The notes below the pieces were generated by a model. It was not told where the DNA came from, searched no databases, and worked only from the letters and a program-made list of their open reading frames with translations. The position numbers and the translations under genes were made by a program. 8,353 nt of DNA, from assembly GCA_019683625.1 (NCBI GenBank), contig JADGHY010000081.1, positions 1 to 8,353 on the forward strand, given 5' to 3'. Source of the DNA: Thermoflavifilum sp. GTDB lineage: Bacteria > Bacteroidota > Bacteroidia > Chitinophagales > Chitinophagaceae. Shown piece by piece: positions 1 through 7,400 of the stretch. Each line of letters opens with the position of its first letter. Position 1 is the first letter of the stretch.

Positions 1-909
1 GGCTTATCAACTCCACAACAAAAAATGATCTTGCTCAAAGACATACTTCAAGGGAATATTCAGGATCAAATACAAAAATTATCGAATGCTCATTTTCTGG
101 ATAACTTAATCCAGAATTTTCAGTTAAATGTAACCTCGCTGAATAAGTTTTTGGAATGCCCGCTTAAATTCTTTTATGAAAGTCTGCTCAGGGTACCTCA
201 GGCAGAAAATGAACTTAGCGTGTATGGTCAGGCTATTCATTTTGCATTGAAAAAGATGGGCCTGGCCAAGAAAGAAGGGCAATCTATTCAAGTACATGAA
301 GTTTACGAAGCATTTGAATGGTATTTGCTTCAGAAGAAATATTTTTTCTCAAATGATCATCTTTCTGCATACCTCGATAAAGGGAAAAACTTGTTGGAGG
401 TCTATTATGATTCGTGTTTTCCCTCCTGGCCAGAGGTGAAGGAGGTGGAACAGCATATTCAGGTTACCTGGAATAATATTCCGCTAAAGGGCATTCTGGA
501 TAAGCTTCAGGTAAAAGATGGCCAGATACAGGTGGTGGACTACAAAACGGGAAAATATAAAAATGCTAACCCGAAATTAAGGGCGGGGAATGGCATGCAA
601 GACCACTTGGGTGGAGATTATTGGCGCCAGGCTATCTTCTATCATCTGCTGCTCAGATCTCAAAACGTTGCAGTAGATAAAGTGATATTTGAATTTGTGG
701 AGCCAGATGATCAGCAAAGTTTTCAACAAGCAGAGGTGTGCATCACACCAGACCAGGTTGAGGTTGTAGAAGCGCAAATTCAGGATATGTGGCGAAAATT
801 ACAGAACCGGGAATTTACACCCTGTTTGAAACAGGATTGCACCTGGTGCCAGTTTCACCAACATCATCAGTTTTCTCCGGATGTATGGACAGCCTCGGAA
901 GAAGTTTAA
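1..909 (+). CDS. AddB-like PD-(D/E)XK nuclease, C-terminal part (5' partial)
   Basis: The frame is open from base 1, eight codons before the first ATG at 25, so this is the 3' end (302 codons) of a longer gene; family members are usually several times this length. Numbering from the ATG at 25, it shows the RecB-type nuclease core: 'GQAIH' with His72, 'GILD' with Asp159, 'DYKTG' with Asp172 and Lys174, and Gln202-x3-Tyr206. Cys45 in 'ECPLKFFY' plus Cys267, Cys272 and Cys275 match the four-cysteine 4Fe-4S arrangement that staples the nuclease domain in AddB and Cas4-like enzymes. By family knowledge, AddB pairs with the helicase-nuclease AddA to resect double-strand DNA ends in the cytoplasm for RecA-dependent repair. 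The helicase-like part and any AddA partner lie outside the window. All core motifs are intact, so the visible part is not degraded. A stand-alone RecB-like nuclease is possible, but the Cys...C-x4-C-x2-C pattern favours AddB. Confidence 0.88.
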   Translation, partial: GLSTPQQKMILLKDILQGNIQDQIQKLSNAHFLDNLIQNFQLNVTSLNKFLECPLKFFYESLLRVPQAENELSVYGQAIHFALKKMGLAKKEGQSIQVHEVYEAFEWYLLQKKYFFSNDHLSAYLDKGKNLLEVYYDSCFPSWPEVKEVEQHIQVTWNNIPLKGILDKLQVKDGQIQVVDYKTGKYKNANPKLRAGNGMQDHLGGDYWRQAIFYHLLLRSQNVAVDKVIFEFVEPDDQQSFQQAEVCITPDQVEVVEAQIQDMWRKLQNREFTPCLKQDCTWCQFHQHHQFSPDVWTASEEV

Positions 910-969
910 CATTTGCCGGCATGGGCAGTTGTGAAATCCATGTTATCTTTATGCCCAATTGCAGGACAG

Positions 970-2400
970 ATGCGCATATTATCCAGATGCAATCCGATCT
1001 TGGCCGGATTATTTTTGATTTTTCTGCTCAGCCTGTCGCTGATACGTTGTGCCAATATTGTTCCCCCCTCAGGCGGGCCAAAGGATACGATTCCACCCGT
1101 GCTGGTATCGGCCACGCCGCCCGATTCCACCCTGCATTTTCGGGGCGACAGAATTCAGTTTACCTTTAACGAATATGTACAATTAGCTAACAATTATAAC
1201 GACATATTGATTTTTGCGCCCCGGCTGCGCCGGCAGCCCATTATCAACGTGAAGCTCCGTACCATCAGCATCCTGCTGAAAGATACGCTTCAGCCCAATA
1301 CCACCTATCAGATTAATTTTGGCAATGCCATCCAAGACATTAACGAAGGCAATGCCATCCCTGATTTTTCCTATATCTTTTCCACAGGAAGTTATCTGGA
1401 TTCGCTGCAAATCAGCGGCACGGTGCTCGATGCCGAAACAGGCCTGCCCGATAGCAATGTGCTGGTGATGCTCTACCGAAATTTCAAAGATTCCGTGGTG
1501 AGCCGGGAAAAACCCTTGTATTACACCAGGACGGATGCTGCCGGCCATTATCTGCTGCACAATTTGCCTGCCGACACGTTTAAAATTTTTGCCCTTAAAG
1601 AAGATAACAATAGCTTAATGTATGATGATGTGGGAAAAGAAGCCATTGCTTTTCTTAACCAACCCGTTGTGTTGCATCAGGATACCAGCGGGTTAAAACT
1701 GTATTTGTTTCGTGAACAGGTGCCCAAAGATACCACTACTCAACCTATTGTATCAGCTGAAGCAGCGGCTCAACCAGGCCCATTTACCCTACAAATGAAT
1801 CTGGATAACGGCCGCCAATCGCTTATCGCACCCCTTCAGCTCCAGTGCTCGCATCCCATAGCCTATGTGGATAGCAATGCCATCACTTTGTTAGAAGATA
1901 CTACCCTGCATCCTGTGCCTTTCCGTGTGGTGCTGGATGATAGCCTGCATCGGCAAATCCGTATATTTGCGGATTGGAAGGAGCATACGCCATATCAACT
2001 GCGTATTGCAGATAGCGCTATCGTAGATACTGCCCATCATGGATTAAAAGCCGATACTTTATCCTTTGAAACCAAAAGCCTTTCTGATTATGGCAGTGTG
2101 GAACTGCGGCTGCAGGGGCTGGATACAGCCTATCACCAGGATGTGTTGCAAATAGTCAAAGATCAGCAGATTGTCTATCACACAAAAATTCAGCAATACA
2201 CGATTAAGATTCCGTTGTTCGATCCGGGAGAATATCAGATTCGTATCCTAAAAGACGATAATGGCAATGGGAAATGGGATACGGGATCCTATTACGGGCC
2301 TCATCCTCATCAACCCGAAAAGGTGATTGCCGTTCCCGGGAAAATCACCGTGCGGGCTAACTGGGATAATACCTGGATGGTGGACGTGCCTGCCGAATAA
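970..2400 (+). CDS. Ig-like (Big_5-type) domain lipoprotein
   Basis: The 476-residue product is predicted to be exported and lipid-anchored. The ATG at 970 is preferred over the TTG at 913 and ATG at 940 because it gives a compact signal peptide (Arg2/Arg6, hydrophobic stretch about residues 10-25) ending in 'SLIRC', and because AGGA lies close upstream. Cys27 is the probable lipidated residue, although Arg at -1 is unusual for a lipobox. The mature start 'CANIVPPSGGPKD' followed by 'TIPP' is a hallmark of a widespread Bacteroidota family with an N-terminal Ig-like domain (about residues 38-135). A carboxypeptidase-regulatory or prealbumin-like beta segment seems to follow (about 145-225, with 'GTVLDAETGLPDSNV' and 'TDAAGHYLLHNLPADTF'). 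Near the end is an acidic Asn/Gly loop, 'DDNGNGKWD' (429-437), resembling a calcium-binding loop. There is no clear acidic surface-export signal after the cysteine, so a periplasmic face is the simpler guess. The molecular function is unknown. It starts 60 bases after the nuclease gene and could share its transcript. Confidence 0.85.
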   Translation: MRILSRCNPILAGLFLIFLLSLSLIRCANIVPPSGGPKDTIPPVLVSATPPDSTLHFRGDRIQFTFNEYVQLANNYNDILIFAPRLRRQPIINVKLRTISILLKDTLQPNTTYQINFGNAIQDINEGNAIPDFSYIFSTGSYLDSLQISGTVLDAETGLPDSNVLVMLYRNFKDSVVSREKPLYYTRTDAAGHYLLHNLPADTFKIFALKEDNNSLMYDDVGKEAIAFLNQPVVLHQDTSGLKLYLFREQVPKDTTTQPIVSAEAAAQPGPFTLQMNLDNGRQSLIAPLQLQCSHPIAYVDSNAITLLEDTTLHPVPFRVVLDDSLHRQIRIFADWKEHTPYQLRIADSAIVDTAHHGLKADTLSFETKSLSDYGSVELRLQGLDTAYHQDVLQIVKDQQIVYHTKIQQYTIKIPLFDPGEYQIRILKDDNGNGKWDTGSYYGPHPHQPEKVIAVPGKITVRANWDNTWMVDVPAE

Positions 2401-2461
2401 AATGGGCCTTTTTATCTGTGAAATTTCTGTCAGATTTTCTGTATTATGATGTTGGAATGAT

Positions 2462-2491
2462 AAAAAAACGGCTAAGTGAATTAGCTTCGTT
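2462..2491 (-). terminator. Terminator-like hairpin oriented for the minus strand
   Basis: Read on the minus strand, arms AACG-GCTAA and TTAGC-CGTT (5-nt loop, 2-nt bulge) form a 9-bp interrupted stem whose far end runs into seven T residues (the A run 2462-2468 on the + strand). This has the form of an intrinsic terminator for leftward transcription. No minus-strand gene is seen near it, and the stem is AT-rich, so it may be chance or may limit antisense transcription. On the + strand no U-tract follows it, so it should not stop the genes in this window. Confidence 0.25.
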
Positions 2492-2509
2492 ATCGGTAAA
2501 TCGCGAACC

Positions 2510-2959
2510 ATGTTGCACACGAACCCGGGTTTGTGGATAGCCCTCGCAGCCTGTTTTTTCTGGATAGGGTTGGTGTCGGCCATCAGCTTCATGGAAGCCT
2601 GGTTAAAGTTTCGTGCGCCCGGAGTTACCAAAGCCATCGGGCTAGGCATTGGGAAACGGGTATTCACTGCATTAAACCGCCTGGAATGGTGTTGTGCCGC
2701 AATATTGATTGTGGGCGTAGTATTGCTGCCCGATAGGCTTAAGCTTGCGAATGCTATTTGTTTTGCCCTGGCTTTGCTCATCGTGTGCATACAAACTATT
2801 TTTTGGTTGCCTCTCTTAAAAAAGCAGGCCGATACGCTAATTGAGGGGAAAACATATACGGGTAAGTCGGTACATCTCAATTATGTGATAGCCGAAATCG
2901 TAAAGGTGCTGGCCCTACTCGCCGGAGCCATTCTTCTGGGATTACAACGTTTTTCCTGA
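2510..2959 (+). CDS. Conserved four-helix integral membrane protein
   Basis: The 149-residue product is almost entirely hydrophobic. Predicted membrane helices are at about residues 7-28, 52-73, 77-103 and 122-147. Conserved-looking motifs are 'SFMEAWLKFRAPGV' after helix 1 and 'ALNRLEW' at the start of helix 2. The only usable start is the ATG at 2510, because an in-frame TGA lies at 2477. It resembles small uncharacterised inner-membrane proteins found in Bacteroidota (DUF4149-like in size and layout). That family link is from memory of the pattern and is not certain. Its TGA overlaps the ATG of the hemerythrin gene by one base, so the two are probably translationally coupled, which suggests a membrane partner for the di-iron protein. 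The conserved Glu and the charged residues beside the helices are the only candidate functional residues. Function is unknown. Confidence 0.8.
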   Translation: MLHTNPGLWIALAACFFWIGLVSAISFMEAWLKFRAPGVTKAIGLGIGKRVFTALNRLEWCCAAILIVGVVLLPDRLKLANAICFALALLIVCIQTIFWLPLLKKQADTLIEGKTYTGKSVHLNYVIAEIVKVLALLAGAILLGLQRFS

Positions 2960-3474
2960 TGGCATCACCAATCAAACGACATCCTGCTATTCAGCAGCTT
3001 TCACGCGATCATCATTTTGCCTTGCTGTTCTGCTGGAAAATCAGGCAGGGATTACACAAGCAGGTTGAAACGAGCCGAATGAAAAAATATGTGGCTTATT
3101 TTCAGCAACATTATCTGATTCCGCATTTTCAGGAAGAAGAACAAATCTTATTTTGTTTATTACCCGATGATGCACAAGTGAAGAAAGCCATTGGCCAGCA
3201 TCGGGAAATAGAAAAAATCGTGAAGAATCAACTGATTGCACCGGACCGGATACACAATTCTTTGACTGATGATATTCCTGCATTAACGGCTTTGGTGAAC
3301 CTGCTGGATGAACATGTGCGATATGAAGAAAGAGTATTATTTCCCTATCTGGAAAAACAACTCTCCGAAGCGCAGTTGCAGCAGGTGGGAGAGCAGTTGG
3401 CCCACGCCCAGCAAACACAGCCACCTGATGATGTGTATCCGGATGCCTTTTGGGCAAAGAAAAACATGATATAA
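2959..3474 (+). CDS. Hemerythrin-like (HHE) di-iron domain protein
   Basis: The 171-residue cytoplasmic protein (no signal peptide or membrane segment) has a four-helix hemerythrin-like pattern. Candidate metal ligands, in order, are His18/His19 in 'LSRDHH', His56 with Glu60 in 'HFQEEEQ', His81 in 'GQHREIE', and His119 with Glu123/Glu124 in 'DEHVRYEERVLFPYL'. All expected positions are filled, so it should bind a di-iron centre. By family knowledge such proteins sense or bind oxygen or nitric oxide, store iron, or help repair iron-sulfur clusters; the sequence alone does not decide between these. The ATG at 2959 shares its A with the TGA of the upstream membrane-protein gene, which fixes the start by coupling. 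The C-terminal ~35 residues are Gln-rich and poorly conserved in appearance. The cupin gene begins 24 bases after the stop. Confidence 0.9.
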   Translation: MASPIKRHPAIQQLSRDHHFALLFCWKIRQGLHKQVETSRMKKYVAYFQQHYLIPHFQEEEQILFCLLPDDAQVKKAIGQHREIEKIVKNQLIAPDRIHNSLTDDIPALTALVNLLDEHVRYEERVLFPYLEKQLSEAQLQQVGEQLAHAQQTQPPDDVYPDAFWAKKNMI

Positions 3475-3498
3475 ATACTTGCTGTTTAATACACATCT

Positions 3499-3783
3499 AT
3501 GGACAGAACTGTTTTGGTGAATACAAGCTCATATAAAATAATAAAAGCCAATGCCAAAAGTGGTGAATCCATGCCCCGCCACTATGTGACCGGTGAAGGC
3601 TGTGTGATTGTGCGGAAAGGAAGGGGATATATTGCTTTTGACGATGGGCAACGCCTGGAAGCTGCAGAAGGTACTGTGATCATGATTCCTGCTCATAGAC
3701 CCCATCAATTGTTCATTACCGAAGCATTTGAAGCCTTTATTGTTTTACCGGCTTCCGCAGATATTGTGTTTGAAGAAAAATAA
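3499..3783 (+). CDS. Small single-domain cupin protein
   Basis: The 94-residue product fits one small beta-barrel of the cupin superfamily. The first motif region, 'SGESMPRHYVTGEGCVIVRKGRG', carries His28 and Glu33 and then the 'V..G.g' turn. The second region, 'GTVIMIPAHRPHQL', carries His66 and His69 after the conserved 'G....IP...PH' turn. The classic HxH pair of motif 1 is reduced to one histidine, so a metal site would rest on His28, Glu33 and His66/His69, or the protein may bind a small ligand without metal. There is no signal peptide, so it is cytoplasmic. It follows the hemerythrin gene by 24 bases and probably shares its mRNA; this suggests a shared redox or stress role, but the substrate is unknown. 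The start has an A/T-rich leader and no clear Shine-Dalgarno sequence, as is common in Bacteroidota. Confidence 0.85.
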   Translation: MDRTVLVNTSSYKIIKANAKSGESMPRHYVTGEGCVIVRKGRGYIAFDDGQRLEAAEGTVIMIPAHRPHQLFITEAFEAFIVLPASADIVFEEK

Positions 3784-3804
3784 CTTTTCCTGTTTTCCCT
3801 TTAT

Positions 3805-3836
3805 TTTGGATAGCACCGAAAGATAGAATATCTTTG
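3805..3836 (+). promoter_or_regulatory. Bacteroidota-type promoter before the metal-efflux locus
   Basis: TTTG at 3805-3808 (-33 element) is followed after exactly 20 bases by TATCTTTG at 3829-3836, a perfect match to the TAnnTTTG -7 element used by the primary sigma factor of Bacteroidota. Transcription should start at about 3839-3841, directly before or at the ATG at 3842. It separates the cupin operon from the efflux locus, and no equally good match precedes the RND gene, so it probably drives both the small protein gene and the pump. Confidence 0.7.
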
Positions 3837-3841
3837 TAGGG

Positions 3842-4237
3842 ATGCGTCGGCTTCTGGCCATAGGATGTTTGCAGCTTTATTTCCTGGCTTTCATGGAAGG
3901 CCATGAATTGCTGCGTTTACCCTTGTTTGTTCAGCATTATGTGAAGCACATCCACGAAGATCCGCAAATGAATTTCTGGGATTTTCTGGCCCTGCATTAT
4001 AGCGGGAAGATGATTTATGATGCTGACTGGCAGCAGGATATGCAACTGCCTTTCAAGACCATTCCGCCAAATGACCTTTGTTTAAATGCAATCAGTAACA
4101 TAGTTACGCCTTTGCAAGGTGGCAACGATGATCTTTTTCCACCAGCATTTCAATATACTATTCGTCTTCCACAGGCAAGTAAGCATTTATATCCCATTCC
4201 TTTCGTTTCTGAGATGTTGAAACCTCCGCGTAGCTAA
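3842..4237 (+). CDS. Small exported His/Asp-rich protein of a metal-efflux locus
   Basis: The 131-residue product starts with two arginines and a hydrophobic run (residues 4-18), consistent with a signal peptide or single anchor, so it probably acts in the periplasm. The conserved-looking core is 'VQHYVKHIHEDP' followed by 'FWDFLALHY' and then 'DADWQQDMQLPFK'. It offers many possible metal ligands: His32, His36, His38, Glu39, Asp40, His52, Asp60, Asp62 and Asp66. It ends in a short 'EMLKPPRS' tail. Similar uncharacterised proteins of this size with the pattern HYxxH...FLxxHY...D.D...D..LPFK occur beside CzcA/CusA genes in Bacteroidota (recalled, not searched). It is the first gene after a strong promoter and lies 247 bases before the RND pump gene, so a role in periplasmic metal binding, sensing or delivery is inferred. 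The start at 3842 would give an almost leaderless mRNA, but the next ATG (Met18) would remove the signal segment. Confidence 0.75.
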   Translation: MRRLLAIGCLQLYFLAFMEGHELLRLPLFVQHYVKHIHEDPQMNFWDFLALHYSGKMIYDADWQQDMQLPFKTIPPNDLCLNAISNIVTPLQGGNDDLFPPAFQYTIRLPQASKHLYPIPFVSEMLKPPRS

Positions 4238-4260
4238 CATTTCCCTTTCTTTTTTCGATA

Positions 4261-4286
4261 TCCTTCATCTATTCTGCAGATGAGGA
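4261..4286 (+). repeat. Inverted repeat, 9-bp bulged stem and 7-nt loop
   Basis: TCCT-t-CATCT pairs with AGATG-AGGA around the loop ATTCTGC, with one unpaired T. It begins 23 bases after the stop of the small exported-protein gene. No T-run follows it on the + strand, so it is not a standard intrinsic terminator; it may stabilise or separate the two parts of the transcript. Confidence 0.4.
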
Positions 4287-4416
4287 AATCCATGCCTGAT
4301 GCATCACCGGCACTGTTTGATGCAGATCAGATAGCTTTTGCTATTCGTTGGCTACATTACAGGCATGCCGCCTGTCGCCGCCAGGAAGGTGTTGGATTCA
4401 GCAACATTTGAGTACA

Positions 4417-4432
4417 CTCATCTGATGATGAG
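4417..4432 (+). repeat. Inverted repeat CTCATC-TGAT-GATGAG
   Basis: A perfect 6-bp stem with a 4-nt loop, about 50 bases before the RND start codon. The right arm repeats the GATGAGG...AAT sequence seen at 4279. It could be an operator half-site pair or a small RNA hairpin; the short stem makes chance a real alternative. Confidence 0.3.
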
Positions 4433-4484
4433 GGAATGGGTTTAGTTTATCTCATTCACATGATTCACGATAAAAAAAGCAAAA

Positions 4485-7400
4485 ATGTGGCAAGCTATTA
4501 TTCAGTTTTCCATCCGGCATAAGTTGGGGATTGGCATCTTTTGTCTGGCATGGATAGGATATGGGATTTACAATCTTTTTCACCTGCCTATTGATGCTGT
4601 ACCGGATATTACCAACAATCAGGTGCAGGTGATCACGGTCTCGCCCAATCTGAGTGCACCCGATGTAGAACGATTTATTACTGTTCCTATTGAACAGGCA
4701 ACCCGGAATATTCCCGGTATCATTGAACAACGAAGCTTTTCCCGTTCAGGATTGAGTTTGGTGACCATTGTTTTTGATGATCATACAGATGTGTACTGGG
4801 CAAGGCAACAGGTGAGTGAGCGATTATCGCAGGTAAGTTCACAAATCCCGGCAGGCATGGGCTCGCCGGAACTGGGGCCCGTGACAACGGGTTTAGGAGA
4901 AATTTATCAATATGTGATCAGACCTTTGCCCGGATATGAAGGCAAATATAGCCTGGAAGATCTGCGTGATATTCAGGATTGGATTGTGCGCAGGCAGTTA
5001 TTGGGCACAGAAGGTGTTGCCGATGTCAGCAGCTTTGGTGGCCTGTTGAAACAATATGAAGTTGCTATTCACACAGATCGCTTAAATACTTATCGTCTCA
5101 GCATCGCAGATGTTTTCGAGGCATTATCACAAAACAATCAAAATGCGGGAGGTGCTTACATTGAAAAAGGACCAAATGTATTATTCATCAGAACAGAGGG
5201 GTTAGTGCGTAATCTGGATGATATCCGGCAAACAGTTATCAAACGCATAGCGGGCATGCCGGTGTACATTAAAGATGTGGCTGATGTGCATATAGGTCAT
5301 GCTATTCCTTATGGAGCAATGGTGTATGTGAACCGGCAACATCAGGAAGAGGTAGCAGGAGCTGTGGTGATGATGTTAAAAGGAGGAAACAGCAGCCGGG
5401 TGATTCGCCTGGTGAAAGACAGGATTGCAGCCATCAAAAAAACCCTTCCTCCCGGCATAACCATTGAACCTTTTCTGGATCGCACCAAAATGGTGAACAA
5501 TGCTATTCATACCGTGAAGAAGAATCTCCTTGAAGGGGCATTGATAGTGGTGTTTATTCTGGTATTGTTTTTAGCCAATATGCGGGCCGGGTTGATAGTG
5601 GCTTCGGTGATTCCCATGAGCATGTTATTTGCCTTTTCCATGATGAATCTATTTGGCGTAAGTGGCAACCTGATGAGTTTGGGTGCACTTGACTTTGGCT
5701 TGCTGGTAGATGGAGCTGTGATTATCGTGGAAGCCGTTATGCACAAACTAAGGCATTGGAAGCATTTTCCGGAAATGTCGCGGCTTAGCCGGCAACAGAT
5801 GGATGAGATCGTGGCTGAGTCGGCCGGCAAGATGATGAGTTCGGCAGCTTTCGGGCAGATCATTATTTTAATCGTTTACCTGCCCATATTAAGCTTGCAA
5901 GGCATTGAAGGCAAGATGTTCAGGCCCATGGCCGAAACTGTTGCTTTTGCCATTCTGGGGGCATTGATTTTGTCATTGACTTATGTACCGATGATTTCAT
6001 CTCTGGCATTAAGCCGGCGGGTGTTGGCAAAGGAAAATTATGCAGATCGGGTGTTGCATGTATTGCAAAAACATTACCGGAAGTGGTTGATCAAGGCTCT
6101 TCGCAGATCAGGTTTCGTGATAGGCGGGGCGGTATTGTTGTTTGTGGCATCCCTGATTGTGCTCATGCGGTTAGGTGGCGAGTTCATCCCGCAGCTGGAA
6201 GAAGGAGATTTTGCAGTAGATACGCGCTTGCTTACGGGAGCATCCCTTACCAACACCATCCATACCACCCAACAGGCGGCTAAACTGTTGGTGGACAGCT
6301 TTCCCGAAGTTGAAAAGGTGGTGGTGAAAATAGGTTCGGGTGAAATTCCTACGGATCCCATGCCTATTGAAGCTTCAGATATGATGGTGGTGTTGAAAGA
6401 CAAATCGGAATGGACCAGGGCTCATAGTTTCAATGAGTTAGCCGATCAGATGAGTCGTGTATTAAGAGCTGTTCCGGGCATTGCCACCGGTTTTCAATTT
6501 CCCGTGCAGATGCGCTTTAATGAGCTGATGACAGGTGCCAGGCAGGATGTGGTCTGCAAAATCTTTGGCGATAACCTGGATACGCTTGCACGATATGCTC
6601 ACCAGCTGGGTAACATCATCCAAACCGTGCCGGGTGCTAAAGACTTATACGTAGAAACAGTAACAGGAATACCCCAGTTGGTTATTCGATACCATCGGGC
6701 AGCATTGGCACAATATGGTTTGCAGGTAAGTGAGGTGAACCGTGCCGTGCAGGCTGCTTATGCAGGTGCCGTTGCGGGGGTGGTGTTTGAAGAGGACAGG
6801 CGCTATGATTTGGTGGTGAGGCTGGCAAGCAAGCAACGCGATAGCTTGGATGAAATTCAGCACCTTCCTGTTTTATTACAGGATGGCACAGTTGTTCCCC
6901 TGCGGCATCTGGCCGAGATTCGCGTGGAAGAAGGACCCTATCAAATACAACGTGAAGATGCACGAAGAAGAATTATCGTGGGGTTTAATGTGCGGGGCAG
7001 AGATGTGCAAAGCCTTGTCCGGGAACTGCAGCAAAAAGTAAGTCATCAGCTACATCTTCCTGCCGGATATTATATCACCTATGGTGGGGAATATGAGAAC
7101 CTGCAAAGAGCAACAAAACGTTTGTCCGTTGCTGTGCCTGTTGCCCTGATATTGATTTTGTTTATGCTGTATTTGGCTTTTCAACAAGTAAAATTTGGAC
7201 TTATGATTTTTTCTGCCATTCCTCTTGCTTCCATTGGGGGTGTATTTGCCTTATGGTTAAGGGGTATGCCGTTCAGCATTTCAGCAGGGGTAGGTTTCAT
7301 TGCCCTGTTTGGCGTGGCTGTGTTAAACGGGATTGTGATGGTGAGTGAGATCAATCGCCTGCGGCTGATGCATGATTGGCCGTTGACGCGTGTGTTATTA

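Larger units (their letters stand above)
4238..4484 (+). other. Hairpin-rich spacer between the small protein and RND genes
   Basis: This 247-base spacer holds no convincing gene and no good TAnnTTTG promoter. It contains several inverted repeats: a 9-bp stem with one bulge at 4261-4286, a perfect palindrome TGATGCATCA at 4297-4306, ACAGGC/GCCTGT arms at 4359-4375, and CTCATC/GATGAG at 4417-4432. GATGAGG(A/G)AAT-like sequence occurs twice, near 4279 and 4427. An open frame of 43 codons (4280-4411) crosses most of it but resembles nothing I know. The end is an A-rich leader directly before the RND start. A regulatory leader, mRNA processing region or regulator-binding region are all possible. 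Confidence 0.4.

Noticed and set aside
912..951. Possible promoter before the lipoprotein gene (TTTG at 912 and TATCTTTA at 944-951)
   Set aside because: The -7 element has one mismatch and the spacing is 28 bases, well beyond the usual 19-21.
789..1169. Open frame of 126 codons across the end of the nuclease gene and start of the lipoprotein gene
   Set aside because: It overlaps two well-supported genes in another frame, and its translation is low-complexity shadow of both.
2413..2420. TATCTGTG as a -7 element before the membrane-protein gene
   Set aside because: One mismatch and no TTG element at a suitable distance upstream; the promoter of this group remains unidentified.
2248..2880. 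Minus-strand open frame of 210 codons
   Set aside because: It lies antisense to the lipoprotein end and the membrane-protein gene, has no recognisable domain, and the + strand genes explain the base pattern.
3041..3496. Minus-strand open frame of 151 codons
   Set aside because: It is antisense to the hemerythrin gene, whose motifs are complete; the antisense product matches nothing known.
3775..3810. Possible terminator after the cupin gene (GAAAA/TTTTC arms then a T-rich stretch)
   Set aside because: The stem is five base pairs and nearly all A-T, too weak to call an intrinsic terminator.
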